Source of the DNA: Rhodovulum marinum
GTDB lineage: Bacteria > Pseudomonadota > Alphaproteobacteria > Rhodobacterales > Rhodobacteraceae
Length of the DNA: 64,000 nt
Assembly: GCF_004343075.1 (NCBI RefSeq)
Contig: NZ_SLXP01000014.1
Location: 24,014 to 88,013 of the forward strand
Direction: 5' to 3'
Below the pieces are notes generated by a model, which made no database searches, had not been told where the DNA came from, and saw only the letters and a program-made list of their open reading frames with translations. Shown piece by piece: positions 1-9,396 of the stretch (positions within the stretch are counted from its first letter, which is position 1; the number at the start of each line of letters is the position of its first letter). The translations under genes and the position numbers were made by a program.

Positions 1-440
1 ACGATCCCGCGGCCGAACCCTGCCCGCCGCCGCCCGACATCGCCGAGGTGCTGTCCGCGCTGCAGGCCCGCGAGGCCGAGATCGCCGCGCTCGAGGCCGA
101 ACTCGACGAACGCGCCGCCACGCTTGAAATCGCGGGAGAGGAGATCGCCCGCCAGATGGCCGCGCTCGAGGCGGCCGAGGCGGCGCTGGAATCCACCATC
201 GCCATCGCCGACGACGCGGCCGAATCCGACATCGCGCGCCTGACCGCCGTCTATGAGAACATGAAGGCCGAAGAGGCCGCCGCCCTGTTCGCCGAGATGG
301 ACCCGGATTTCGCGGCGGGGTTCCTGGGCCGGATGCGGGCGGATGCGGCCGCCGCGGTCATGGCCGGGCTCGACCCGCCGGTCGCCTATTCGATCAGCGT
401 GATCCTCGCCGGGCGCAACGCGCGCGCGCCCAGGGAATGA
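1..440 (+). CDS. motE: MotE-like flagellar motor protein (5' truncated)
   Basis: The reading frame is open from the first bases of the window, so the true start lies upstream and any signal peptide or membrane segment is not visible. What remains is an Ala/Glu-rich coiled coil (about the first 70 residues from the GTG at 48) followed by an MgtE-N-like domain with the typical segments LTAVYENMKAEEAA and EMDPDFAAGFLGRMR. This layout is that of MotE, a periplasmic protein of alphaproteobacterial motors; from memory, Cereibacter sphaeroides Fla2 MotE is needed for rotation and contacts the stator. The gene directly precedes motA, which supports the call. The internal GTG at 48 is unlikely to be the real start. 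Confidence 0.75.
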   Translation, partial: DPAAEPCPPPPDIAEVLSALQAREAEIAALEAELDERAATLEIAGEEIARQMAALEAAEAALESTIAIADDAAESDIARLTAVYENMKAEEAAALFAEMDPDFAAGFLGRMRADAAAAVMAGLDPPVAYSISVILAGRNARAPRE

Positions 441-505
441 TCAGCCTTTCTTAACGCCGGGCTGCCACAGTTCGCGTCGACACATTTTTCAACGGAGCGC
501 CGTCC

Positions 506-1375
506 ATGATCGGCATCGTCGGTATCGTTATCATTTTCGCGATGGTGTTCGGGGGCTATATGGCCGCCGGCGGCAAGCTTGGCATCATCCTGAAATCGCT
601 GCCCTACGAGATGATGATGATCGGCGGCGCGGCCGTCGGGGCCTTTGTCATCAGCAACGACATGGCCGCGATCAAGCACACCGCCAAGGATGTGGGCAAG
701 GTCTTCAAGGGCCCGAAATGGAAGCCCGACGATTACCGCGACCTGCTGTGCCTGCTGTTCGAGATGATCCGCGTCGCGCGCCAGAACCCGCTGGAACTGG
801 AAAGCCATATCGAGGCGCCGTCCGATTCCCCGATCTTCGGCCGCTATCCCAAGATCGCCGCCGATCACGAAGCGGTGGACCTGATCTGCGATACCCTGCG
901 CGCGGCCAGCATGAACTACGACGATCCCCATCAGGTCGAAGAGGTTCTGGAAAAGCGGCTGGAGGCGCACATGCACCACGCGATGCATTCCAGCCATGCG
1001 CTCCAGACCATCGCCGACGGCCTGCCCGCCCTGGGCATCGTCGCCGCCGTTCTGGGCGTCATCAAGACGATGGGGTCGATCGACCAGCCGCCCGAGATCC
1101 TCGGCAAGATGATCGGCGGGGCGCTTGTCGGCACCTTTCTCGGCGTGTTCCTGGCCTATGGTTTCGTCGGCCCGTTCTCGACCAAGGTAAAGGCCGTGAC
1201 CGAGGAAGACGCGCATTTCTACCACCTGATCCGCGAGGTCCTGGTGGCCAACCTGCACAACCACCCGCCCACCATCTGCATCGAGGTGGGCCGGCAGAAC
1301 ACGCCCGGCGCCATGCGTCCCAGCTTCTCGGAGCTGGAAGAGGCGCTGAAGGCCGCCAAGCAGGAGGCCGCATGA
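506..1375 (+). CDS. motA: Flagellar motor stator protein MotA
   Basis: 289 aa, the usual length for MotA. It forms the proton-conducting stator ring with MotB in the inner membrane and pushes on FliG. Visible are the N-terminal membrane helix (MIGIVGIVIIFAMVFGGYM), a second helix around residues 30-50, a large cytoplasmic domain, and the paired C-terminal helices DGLPALGIVAAVLGVIKTMG and ALVGTFLGVFLAYGFVGPF with their conserved prolines. ACGGAG sits about 8 bases upstream of the ATG. The stop overlaps the next start (ATGA), so the two are probably co-translated. No motB lies next to it in this window. Confidence 0.97.
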   Translation: MIGIVGIVIIFAMVFGGYMAAGGKLGIILKSLPYEMMMIGGAAVGAFVISNDMAAIKHTAKDVGKVFKGPKWKPDDYRDLLCLLFEMIRVARQNPLELESHIEAPSDSPIFGRYPKIAADHEAVDLICDTLRAASMNYDDPHQVEEVLEKRLEAHMHHAMHSSHALQTIADGLPALGIVAAVLGVIKTMGSIDQPPEILGKMIGGALVGTFLGVFLAYGFVGPFSTKVKAVTEEDAHFYHLIREVLVANLHNHPPTICIEVGRQNTPGAMRPSFSELEEALKAAKQEAA

Positions 1376-3639
1376 TCCTTCGCGCGGTCCTGCTGGTTGT
1401 CTTTCTGTTACCCGGCCTGCCGGCGCTGGCCCAGGCCGTCGCGATCCGGTCGGGCGAGCATGCCGATTTCTCGCGCCTGGTGTTCGAGGTGCCGGCGGGC
1501 GTGTCCTGGTCCCTGGGGCGCGGCGCGGAAGGCTACCTCCTGGAATTCGACGATCCCGATCTCGACTTCACCTTTGCGGGCGTGTTCGACCTTATCCCCC
1601 GGACCCGCCTGACCGCGATCGCGCTGGACGCCCCGGGCCGGCTGTCGCTCGGCGTGGCCGAGGACGTCCATGCCGAGGCCTTCACCCTGCGCCCGGGTCT
1701 GGTGGTGCTGGATCTGCGCAACGGCCCGGCGCCCGCGGATTCTCCGTTCGAGGCGCCGTTGCAGGCCCAGGCACCGCAGCAGGCCGAACCGCGCCGCACC
1801 GCGCAGCCGCCCGTGCCCAAGGTTCGCTTGCCGATGGATGCCGGCCGGATGCGCCCCGCGCCGGTCATCGGCCGCTTCCTGCCGCCGACACCGCCGTCGG
1901 CGACGGTCGCGGCGCCGGCCGATCCCCGGGTTGCCGCGGCGCGTTCGGAACTTGCCAAGCAGATCGGCCGGGCCGCGGCGCAGGGCCTGCTTGAACCCGC
2001 CGATATCCGCCGCGCCCGCGAAGACGACGACCCGCCGCCCGACCCCGCGCCGCCCGAAACCGCCGAGGACGACCCCGGGCCCGAGCCCGCGTTGCCCGGG
2101 CTGGCCGACCGGCCCAACATGCATGTCGAAACCTCGATCGACCGGGGGTTCGGCCCCCAGGCCAGCGGGCGCACCCAGTCCGCGCTTGGCGATCCGTGCT
2201 TTCCCGACAGCTATTTCGATCTCTCCGGCTGGCTGGGCGAGGATCCGCCGGCCGCCTTGATCGCGGCCGGGCGTTCGGCGTTGCTGAACATGCGCGACGC
2301 CCCCGATCCCGCGGGTGCCCAGGCCCTGGTCCGCAGCTATCTGGCGCTGGGTTTCGGGGCCGAGGCGCGCGCGGTGATCGACACCGTCGCGCTGGACAGT
2401 GCGCCCGCCCCGGTCTGGCGCGAGATGGGCGCCATCCTGGACGAGGGGCGGGCGGAAAACCCCGATCTTTTCGACGGCCAGCTTTCCTGTCCGTCCCGCG
2501 CCGCACTTTGGGCGACGCTTGCCCGGCCCGACATACCGTCGACCACCGAGGTGGACGAGGCGGCCGTGATCCGCAGTTTTTCGGAACTTCCGCTGCACCT
2601 GCGGCGGCACCTGGGTCCGACCCTTGCGGAACGGTTCCTCGCAGCCGGCGATACCGCCGCCGCGACGCGGGTGCGCAATGCCGTGGCGCGCGCCGGGGAG
2701 ATGACGCAGTCGGGCGACCTGACCCTGGTCGAGGCGCGTCTGGATCTGTCGCATGGGCAGATCGAAACCGCCGAGGCCCGGATCGACGAAGTTCTTGCCG
2801 AAGGTGGCCTGTCCTCGCCCCAGGCGCTGGTGCTTCGGCTCGAGACCGAACTTGACGCGGGCCAGGCGCCCGCCGCCGATGCGCTTGCGCTGGCCGAGGC
2901 GCTGGCCTTCGAGCGCCGGGGCACGGCGCTGGGCACGCAATTGCTGGCCTTGTCGATCCGGGGCCATGGGGCGAACGGGAATTTCCAGACGGCCTTCGGC
3001 ATGCTGATGCACAACGGCCTGGAAAGTGACGGCGTCCTCGTGTCCGACCTTGTCCGGGCGCTGGCGCGGGATGGCCGCGATGCCGATCTGCTGCGCGAGG
3101 CGTTCTCGGGGGTGCTGACCCGGCCCGACATCGCCATCGCCGACAATGCCCGGCTGGCGGTCGCCGATCGTCTTCTGACGCTGGGCTTCCCGGCGCGGGC
3201 TGCGGAAATCGTGTCGGATATCCCGCCCAGGGGAACGCCGCAGGAACGGCAGGTGCGGGCGCGGCTGGCGCTGGCCATCGGGCAGCCGGGCCAGGCGATG
3301 CAGTATCTGTCGGGCCTCGACTCGCCCCAGGCCGACATCCTGCGGGCCGAGGCCGCGCGTGCGCTGGGCGATCTGGCCACCGCCGCGCGCTATTACGGTG
3401 CGGCGGGCGATACCGAACGGCAGGCCGCCCTGGCCTGGCGTGACCGCAACTGGCAGACCGTGCGCACCGCCGGCCCCGACGACCAGCGCGGCTATGCCGA
3501 CCTGCGCGAGGAAACCCCGGCCGGGGCCTTCGACCCGGCCGCCGCGCCCAGCCTGTCGGGGGCACGATCCCTGCTGGATGGCAGCAGCGCGATGCGCGCG
3601 CGGCTGGCCGATCTGCTGGCCCCCCCCGCAAACCGCTGA
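1372..3639 (+). CDS. Large periplasmic repeat protein in the motor operon (MotK candidate)
   Basis: 755 aa from the ATG that overlaps the motA stop; this start gives a clean signal peptide (residues 1-22, ending LPALAQA). Residues ~23-120 form a beta-rich module beginning VAIRSGEHADFSRLVFEV, which resembles an AMIN-type domain. A Pro/Ala/acidic linker follows (~130-270), then a long Ala/Leu-rich helical part (~300-755) that looks like degenerate TPR repeats. No catalytic motif is seen. The linkage motE-motA-this gene matches the Fla2 motor genes of Cereibacter sphaeroides, where periplasmic MotK and MotE were reported to act with MotB2; equivalence to MotK is inferred from position and architecture only, without alignment. 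Confidence 0.6.
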   Translation: MILRAVLLVVFLLPGLPALAQAVAIRSGEHADFSRLVFEVPAGVSWSLGRGAEGYLLEFDDPDLDFTFAGVFDLIPRTRLTAIALDAPGRLSLGVAEDVHAEAFTLRPGLVVLDLRNGPAPADSPFEAPLQAQAPQQAEPRRTAQPPVPKVRLPMDAGRMRPAPVIGRFLPPTPPSATVAAPADPRVAAARSELAKQIGRAAAQGLLEPADIRRAREDDDPPPDPAPPETAEDDPGPEPALPGLADRPNMHVETSIDRGFGPQASGRTQSALGDPCFPDSYFDLSGWLGEDPPAALIAAGRSALLNMRDAPDPAGAQALVRSYLALGFGAEARAVIDTVALDSAPAPVWREMGAILDEGRAENPDLFDGQLSCPSRAALWATLARPDIPSTTEVDEAAVIRSFSELPLHLRRHLGPTLAERFLAAGDTAAATRVRNAVARAGEMTQSGDLTLVEARLDLSHGQIETAEARIDEVLAEGGLSSPQALVLRLETELDAGQAPAADALALAEALAFERRGTALGTQLLALSIRGHGANGNFQTAFGMLMHNGLESDGVLVSDLVRALARDGRDADLLREAFSGVLTRPDIAIADNARLAVADRLLTLGFPARAAEIVSDIPPRGTPQERQVRARLALAIGQPGQAMQYLSGLDSPQADILRAEAARALGDLATAARYYGAAGDTERQAALAWRDRNWQTVRTAGPDDQRGYADLREETPAGAFDPAAAPSLSGARSLLDGSSAMRARLADLLAPPANR

Positions 3640-3816
3640 CACGCGCGGCGATTCAGTCTTTGTCAACCGTGCCGGCCTAGTCTGCCGGACGAGTGGACAG
3701 AACCGGGCAGGCCAGAATGGCATATCACCCAGATCCCCGCGCCACGGGCCCCGTGCCCCACCGCGCCGCGTCGTCGCCATTGACGGGCCGCCCGCGTTGG
3801 CGCGCCGCGCAACCGC

Positions 3817-5928
3817 ATGGCGGGGGATAGCCCCGTGCCCCAGATCACCCTGAAGGACCTGTACAACCCCACCATCCTGCTGGCGCTCGCGCTGATGGCG
3901 GTCATCGTGATGATGATCCTGCCGATGCCGGCCTGGGTGCTGGATATCGGGCTGGCCGCCTCTTTCGCGCTGGCGATCCTGATCTTCACCGTGACGCTGT
4001 TCATCGAACGGCCGCTGGATTTCTCGGCCTTCCCGACCATCCTTCTGGCCACGCTGATGCTGCGGCTGTCGCTGAACGTGTCCTCGACCAAGCTGATCAT
4101 CGGCCAGGGCCATACCGGCACCGGGGCGGCGGGCGACGTGATCGAGGGATTCGCGATGTTCGTCATGGGCGGCAGCGTGTTCCTGGGGCTTGTCGTGTTC
4201 GGCGTCCTGATGATCGTGAACTTCATCGTCATCACCAAGGGCGCGGGCCGCATGGCCGAGGTGGGCGCGCGGTTCGCCCTGGACGGGATGCCGGGCAAGC
4301 AGCTGGCCATCGACAGCGACATGGCCGCGGGCGCCATCGACCATGCCGAGGCCAAGGCCCGGCGCGAGCGCGAACAGGCGGAAACGACCTTCTTCGGCTC
4401 GCTTGACGGCGCGTCGAAATTCGTCAAGGGCGACGCGGTGGCGGGCCTGCTGATCACCCTTCTGAACCTGGTGATGGGCCTGGCGATCGGTGTCATCCTG
4501 CACGGCATGCCGCTGGGCCGCGCGTTCGAAACCTATGCCATCCTGACCGTGGGCGACGGGCTGGTCAGCCAGATCCCCGCGGTCATCATCTCGATCGCGG
4601 CGGCGCTCTTGCTGTCGCGCGGGGGCACCACCGGCACCGCCGATTTCGCCGTGCTCAGCCAGCTGGGCCGCCACCCCGCCGCGCTGGGCACCGTCGCCGT
4701 CCTGCTGGGGCTGTTCGCGCTGGTGCCGGGCCTGCCGTTCCTTCCCTTCATGGCCGGCGCGGTGGCGCTGGGCGTCGCGGCCGAGGCGATGCGCCGCAAG
4801 GCCCTGCGCGAGGCCGAGGCGGCCGCGCAACCCAAGCCCGCCGAGGGCGCGGGCGAAAAGACCGAAAGCCGGCTTGGCGATCTTTTGGACCTGGACGACA
4901 TTCACCTGGAATTCGCGCCCGACCTGGTGGGCATGGTGCTCGACCCCTCGACCGGGATCGAGGCGCGGATCACGTCCATGCGGCGCCACGTGGCCGAGAC
5001 TTTCGGGTTGATCCTGCCCGAGATCCGGCTGACCGATAACGGCGCGCTGACGCCCGGCACCTACGTGATGCGCATCCAGGGCGTCGAACAGGCGCGCGAC
5101 CGGTTGCGCCCCGACCAGGTGCTGGCGCTGCAGGCCGATGACGCCACCATCCTGCCACCGGGCGAGGACGTGCGCGAACCGGTCTACGGCGCGCCCGCCC
5201 GCTGGGTGCCGGCCGACCGGCGCGAGGATCTGGCGCTGCTCGGGGTGACGGTGGTCAACGCCTCCGAGGTTTTGGCCACCCACCTGCTCGAGGTGGTCAA
5301 GCGCAACTTCTCGCGGCTGTTGACCAACAAGGCGCTGCGCCGCCTGCTGGACGAAATGACGAACCTGTCCGACACCGGCCGCGCCGCCGCCAACCGCCGC
5401 ATGCTGGACGAGCTGGTGCCCGACAAGGTGCCGACCGACCTGCTGCTGGCCGTGTTGCGCCTGCTGCTTGAGGAACGGGTGTCGATCCGCAACCTGCCCC
5501 TCATCCTCGAGGCGATCGCCGAGGCGCGGCCCTCGCACGCCAGTGCCGAATCGATCTGCGAACATGTCCGCCGGCGCCTGGGGTTCCAGCTGGTGGCCGA
5601 TCACCGGCGCGAGGACGGCACGCTGCCGTTGCTGCAGCTGGCCCCCGAATGGGAGGAACGCTTTACCGCCTACCAGGTGCCCAACGATCACGGCCCGCCC
5701 GACGTCGCGCTGCCCCCCGACGAGTTCAACCGCCTGGCCGGCGCCGTGTCCGAGCGGCTGGCGCGGGCGGGCGAGACCGGCGTTTTCCCGGTGATCGCCA
5801 CCTCGGGGCGGCGGCGGCGCTTCGTGCAGACGGCGCTGTCGGCCAAGGGGATCGCCGTCCCCGTTCTGTCCTTCGAAGAGATCGGGACAAATTCGCGCCC
5901 GGCGCTGGTGGGCATGGTGGCGGCATGA
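3817..5928 (+). CDS. flhA: Flagellar type III export gate protein FlhA
   Basis: 703 aa, full length. FlhA is the nonameric proton-driven component of the flagellar export gate. The N-terminal half carries eight predicted membrane helices, starting TILLALALMAVIVMMILPMP, with the conserved cytoplasmic FHIPEP-type loop around GRMAEVGARFALDGMPGKQLAIDSDM. The C-terminal half is the soluble substrate-docking domain. The ATG at 3817 lacks a clear Shine-Dalgarno site; a GTG at 3835 preceded by GGCGGGGGAT is a reasonable alternative start. The gene follows a 177-bp gap, so it may have its own promoter, and it overlaps fliR by four bases. Confidence 0.97.
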   Translation: MAGDSPVPQITLKDLYNPTILLALALMAVIVMMILPMPAWVLDIGLAASFALAILIFTVTLFIERPLDFSAFPTILLATLMLRLSLNVSSTKLIIGQGHTGTGAAGDVIEGFAMFVMGGSVFLGLVVFGVLMIVNFIVITKGAGRMAEVGARFALDGMPGKQLAIDSDMAAGAIDHAEAKARREREQAETTFFGSLDGASKFVKGDAVAGLLITLLNLVMGLAIGVILHGMPLGRAFETYAILTVGDGLVSQIPAVIISIAAALLLSRGGTTGTADFAVLSQLGRHPAALGTVAVLLGLFALVPGLPFLPFMAGAVALGVAAEAMRRKALREAEAAAQPKPAEGAGEKTESRLGDLLDLDDIHLEFAPDLVGMVLDPSTGIEARITSMRRHVAETFGLILPEIRLTDNGALTPGTYVMRIQGVEQARDRLRPDQVLALQADDATILPPGEDVREPVYGAPARWVPADRREDLALLGVTVVNASEVLATHLLEVVKRNFSRLLTNKALRRLLDEMTNLSDTGRAAANRRMLDELVPDKVPTDLLLAVLRLLLEERVSIRNLPLILEAIAEARPSHASAESICEHVRRRLGFQLVADHRREDGTLPLLQLAPEWEERFTAYQVPNDHGPPDVALPPDEFNRLAGAVSERLARAGETGVFPVIATSGRRRRFVQTALSAKGIAVPVLSFEEIGTNSRPALVGMVAA

Positions 5929-6695
5929 CCTATGATCTCGCCGCCCTGACCGAGGCCTGGCAGCCGCTGATCTGGGCGGCCTGGCTGGTGTTTCTCAGGG
6001 TCGGCGCGGTGATGGCGATGCTGCCGGCCTTTGGCGAACGGGCGGTGCCGACGCGGGTGCGGCTGGGCCTTGCGCTGGCGTTTACCGCGGTGGTGGCGCC
6101 CGCGGTCGCGCCGGGGCTGGACGTGGCGCCAGGGCCGCTGGGCCTTGCGGTGGCGACCGAAACGGTGATCGGGCTGGCGCTGGGCCTGGTGCTGCGGCTG
6201 ATGATCCTGGCGCTTCAGATGGCGGGCGAGATCGCCGCGCAGGCGACCTCTCTGGCGCAAATCCTTGGGTCGAACACGATGGACCCGCAACCCGCCATGG
6301 GGCGGCTGATGATGGTCGCGGGACTTGCGCTGGCGGTGATGTCGGGGCTGCACGTGCGCGCGGCCGAGACGATGATCCTGTCCTATGACCTGTTGCCCGC
6401 CGGGCGGTTTCCCGATGCCGCGGAACTGGCCGACTGGGGCATCCTCAGCATCGCGCGGGGTTTCGGGCTGGCGGCGACGCTGGCCATGCCCTTCGTGATC
6501 GCGGCGCTGATCTACAACCTCGCGCTCGGCGTCATCAACAAGGCGATGCCGCAGCTGATGGTCGCCTTCGTCGGTGCGCCCGCGTTGACGGCGGGCGGGC
6601 TTCTGCTTCTGCTGCTGGCGCTGCCGCCGATGCTGGTGCTGTGGCAGGGCCGTCTGCTCGAGCTCTTCGCCGCCCCGTTCGGAGTTGGCGGATGA
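5925..6695 (+). CDS. fliR: Flagellar export apparatus protein FliR
   Basis: 256 aa from the ATG overlapping the flhA stop (ATGA); a longer in-frame extension to 5649 would run through flhA and is rejected. FliR is an integral part of the FliPQR export pore. The sequence is almost wholly hydrophobic with about six membrane spans, and contains the family segments MLPAFGERAVPTRVRLGLALAF and GEIAAQATSLAQILGSNTMDPQ. It overlaps flhB by four bases. The order flhA-fliR-flhB is common in alphaproteobacterial flagellar clusters. Confidence 0.95.
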   Translation: MTYDLAALTEAWQPLIWAAWLVFLRVGAVMAMLPAFGERAVPTRVRLGLALAFTAVVAPAVAPGLDVAPGPLGLAVATETVIGLALGLVLRLMILALQMAGEIAAQATSLAQILGSNTMDPQPAMGRLMMVAGLALAVMSGLHVRAAETMILSYDLLPAGRFPDAAELADWGILSIARGFGLAATLAMPFVIAALIYNLALGVINKAMPQLMVAFVGAPALTAGGLLLLLLALPPMLVLWQGRLLELFAAPFGVGG

Positions 6696-7771
6696 GCGAC
6701 GAGAATCCCGACGACAAGCAGTACGAGCCGACACAGAAAAAGCTCGATGATGCCCGCAAGAAGGGTGAATTGGCGCGGTCCACCGACCTGAACACCGCCG
6801 CCGCCTATGCCGGGTTTTCCCTGACCGCGCTGGGGCTGGGGGCGGCCAGCCTGACCGCGCTGGGCGAGATCGGCGCGGGGCTGATCGGCCAGGCCGACCG
6901 CATCGCGCCGCTGGTGCTGCACGGTCACGGCACGGCGCCGATCGGCGGGTTGATGGGCAGTACGGCGCTGGCCGCGCTGCCCTGGCTGACCCTGCCCGGG
7001 CTGGCGGCGCTGGCCTCGATCCTCGCGCAGAAAAGCTTCGTGGTCGCGCCCGACCGGATCCAGCCCAAGCTGTCGCGGCTGTCGATCCTGTCGAACGCCA
7101 AGAACAAGTTCGGCCGCGCCGGCCTGTTCGAATTCGCCAAAAGCGCGGTCAAGCTGACGCTCTACACGATCCTGCTGGGGGTCTACCTTTCGGCTCATAT
7201 CGAGGAAATGCTGGGCACGATGCACCTGTCGCCGGGGATGGCGGCCGCGAAACTGGGCAGGATGTCGGCCGAGTTCATGGCCGTCGTCGTGGCGATCGCG
7301 GGCGGTATCGCCGCGGTCGACTACCTGTGGCAGGTCGTGGAACACCGGCGCAAGAACCGGATGTCGCACGAGGAAATGAAGGAAGAGATCAAGCAATCCG
7401 ACGGCGACCCGCACGTCAAGCAGCAGCGTCGCCAAAAGGGGATCGACATCGCGACCAACCGCATGATGACCGACGTGCCCCAGGCCGATGTGGTGATCGT
7501 GAACCCGACCCATTACGCGGTCGCGCTGAAATGGGACCGGGCGACACCCGGCGCGCCGATCTGCGTGGCCAAGGGCGTGGACGAGGTCGCCGCCCGCATC
7601 CGCGAGGTCGCCGCCGCCTCGGGCGTGCCGATGCGGCGCGACCCGCCGACCGCGCGGGCGCTCTATGCCACCGTCGAGATCGGCGACGAGATCCACCCCG
7701 AACATTACCGCGCCGTGGCCGCCGCGATCCGCTTCGCCGAAGAGATGCGCGCCCGCGCCCGGGGCCGCTGA
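6692..7771 (+). CDS. flhB: Flagellar export switch protein FlhB
   Basis: 359 aa. FlhB controls the change of export specificity from rod/hook to filament substrates. The N-terminus (MSDENPDDKQYEPTQKKLDDARKKGE) is the family signature, followed by four membrane helices and a cytoplasmic domain. The autocleavage motif NPTH is intact in VIVNPTHYAVALKWD, so the switch should be functional. The start overlaps the fliR stop, and the stop overlaps the next start (TGATG). Confidence 0.97.
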   Translation: MSDENPDDKQYEPTQKKLDDARKKGELARSTDLNTAAAYAGFSLTALGLGAASLTALGEIGAGLIGQADRIAPLVLHGHGTAPIGGLMGSTALAALPWLTLPGLAALASILAQKSFVVAPDRIQPKLSRLSILSNAKNKFGRAGLFEFAKSAVKLTLYTILLGVYLSAHIEEMLGTMHLSPGMAAAKLGRMSAEFMAVVVAIAGGIAAVDYLWQVVEHRRKNRMSHEEMKEEIKQSDGDPHVKQQRRQKGIDIATNRMMTDVPQADVVIVNPTHYAVALKWDRATPGAPICVAKGVDEVAARIREVAAASGVPMRRDPPTARALYATVEIGDEIHPEHYRAVAAAIRFAEEMRARARGR

Positions 7772-8118
7772 TGGGCGGCGCCGACGACAGGCTGAAACGG
7801 CTGGCCGAGGTGGGCACCATCCTGCGCGACGCGGCCCTGGCCCGGCTGCGCGCCGCCGCGCAGGAATGCCGCCGGATCGAGGCCGAGATCGCCGCCCTGG
7901 ACGCCGAGCGTCGCGCCTTCGACGACGAGACCGACCCGGCCGTCCGCGCGTTGATGGGCGACAGCCGCGAGCGGTGGTATCTTCGGCGCCGCGCCGCGCT
8001 GAATGGGGCGCTGGCCCGCGCGCGCGTCGAAGAGGCGATGCAGATGAAGCAAGCCGCCCGGGCCTTTGGCCGGGACGACGCGCTGGGCCGACTGATGCGC
8101 CGGGCCGAGGATGGCTGA
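7771..8118 (+). CDS. Small coiled-coil protein of the flagellar operon (FliJ-like position)
   Basis: 115 aa; starts in the TGATG overlap with flhB and so belongs to the same transcript. The protein is highly charged (Arg, Ala, Glu) and predicted to be a nearly continuous helix: RLKRLAEVGTILRDAALARLR, then AAAQECRRIEAEIAALDAERR. No membrane segment or signal peptide is seen. FliJ, the export ATPase stalk, is of similar size and composition, and fliI is encoded nearby at 12.8 kb with no fliJ beside it. A FliJ-like role is therefore plausible but rests only on composition and context. Confidence 0.55.
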   Translation: MGGADDRLKRLAEVGTILRDAALARLRAAAQECRRIEAEIAALDAERRAFDDETDPAVRALMGDSRERWYLRRRAALNGALARARVEEAMQMKQAARAFGRDDALGRLMRRAEDG

Positions 8119-8123
8119 GCCGT

Positions 8124-8636
8124 TCAGGCGTCCTGGCGGACGATGTCGATGATCAGGACGTCGCGCACCTTGTCGCCCAGCACCTGATGCGCGACCTCCA
8201 GCAGGGCGCGGCGCAGCATCGTCATGTTGCCGCTTTCGGTGAACGCGCCGTCGAAGCCGCCGGCATTCGCATGGTCGAACATCACCTGCAGAAAGCTGTC
8301 GCGCAGCTTGGGTTCGCGGTCATAGACCAGCTCGTTGCCCCCGGTCGTCACCTCCAGGCTCAGCGACAGCACGACCAGCGATGCCACCCTGCCGGTGCGC
8401 ACCACCGGGATCACGAACTGGTTGTTCATCTTGACGAAATCGCTGGTCGCGCCGTCTTCGCCATGGCCGTCATCCGCGGCATGCGCGTCGGTGCCATGGC
8501 CGTCATCGCCGGCGTGATCGCCCTCGGCGGCATGATCGGCGGCGGCCGGATCGGGGGCGGGGCGCAGGAAAAAGCCCGCCCCGGCCCCCAGCAGGAGGCC
8601 GACGACGGCGATGATGACCGGAAGAAGCTTGCCCAT
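8124..8636 (-). CDS. fliL: Flagellar basal body-associated protein FliL
   Basis: 170 aa. FliL surrounds the stator at the inner membrane and supports torque. It has one N-terminal membrane anchor (LLPVIIAVVGLLLGAGAGFFL), a His/Asp-rich linker (about residues 33-65), and the periplasmic SPFH-like FliL domain with the C-terminal DVLIIDIVRQDA, close to the family ending. It is the last gene of the reverse flgB-to-fliL operon in this window and lies 8 bp after flgH. It converges with the 115-aa gene, with only 5 bp between stops. Confidence 0.93.
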   Translation of the reverse strand: MGKLLPVIIAVVGLLLGAGAGFFLRPAPDPAAADHAAEGDHAGDDGHGTDAHAADDGHGEDGATSDFVKMNNQFVIPVVRTGRVASLVVLSLSLEVTTGGNELVYDREPKLRDSFLQVMFDHANAGGFDGAFTESGNMTMLRRALLEVAHQVLGDKVRDVLIIDIVRQDA

Positions 8637-8644
8637 GTCGGTCC

Positions 8645-9382
8645 TCAGAACGGCAGCAGGATATCCGCGACCTGCTGGCCATAGCGCGGCTGTTGCACGT
8701 CGGTGATCTGGCCGCGCCCGCCATAGGAAATGCGCGCCGAGGCGATCTTGTCATAGGTGATCTCGTTCTGGCGCGAGATGTCCTCGGGGCGGACATAGCC
8801 GGTGACGATCAGCTCGCGCATCTCGAAATTCACCCGCACCTCCTGGCTGCCCTGGATCCGGAGGATGCCGTTCTGCAGCACCTCGGTGACGGTGGCGGCG
8901 ACGCGCAGCGTCATCTTCTCGTTGCGCCGCACCGACCCGTCGCCCGAATGGCTGGAGCTGGAATTGGCGTCCGCGGCATTGGCCATCGAGGCGCCATCGG
9001 GCAACCGCCGGTCGAGGATCTGCGGAAGGCCCAGCATCTGCGGGATGCCCAGCGATTCCGATCCGCTGCGGCTGCGCGCGGTCGAGTTGGAAATCTCGGC
9101 CTTGTCGTCGATCTCGATCACCACGGTCATGATGTCGCCGCGCCGCCCCGCGCGCCGGTCGCCCAGAAGCGATTTGCGCCCGCCCGCCCAAAGCGACGCG
9201 CTGTCGGCCGGATAGCGCCGGTCGGCGGCCTCGGGCAGGCTGCCGGGCGCGGTCATCGCGAAATACTCGTTGCTGCCCTCGACGGGGTTGAAGGCCGGCG
9301 CCTTGCCGACGTTTTCCAGGCGGGAACAGGCGGTCGGAAGGACCAGCGCCGCGGCGCAGGCAAGAAGGGTCAGGCGGGTCAT
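8645..9382 (-). CDS. flgH: Flagellar L-ring protein FlgH
   Basis: 245 aa lipoprotein that forms the outer-membrane L ring around the rod. The signal peptide ends in the lipobox LPTAC (Cys at residue 19). The mature part shows the conserved blocks RAGRRGDIMTVVIEIDDKAEIS, a Ser-rich stretch, and the C-terminal VTGYVRPEDISRQNEITYDKIASARISYGGRG. It lies 14 bp downstream of flgA. flgI, the P-ring partner, is not in this window. Confidence 0.96.
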   Translation of the reverse strand: MTRLTLLACAAALVLPTACSRLENVGKAPAFNPVEGSNEYFAMTAPGSLPEAADRRYPADSASLWAGGRKSLLGDRRAGRRGDIMTVVIEIDDKAEISNSTARSRSGSESLGIPQMLGLPQILDRRLPDGASMANAADANSSSSHSGDGSVRRNEKMTLRVAATVTEVLQNGILRIQGSQEVRVNFEMRELIVTGYVRPEDISRQNEITYDKIASARISYGGRGQITDVQQPRYGQQVADILLPF

Positions 9383-9396
9383 GGCAGCAGGTCTCC

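Noticed and set aside
1408..5691. 1427-codon open frame on the reverse strand
   Set aside because: It lies opposite the 755-aa gene and flhA and has His/Arg/Gln-rich composition typical of antisense frames in GC-rich DNA; no domain is recognisable.
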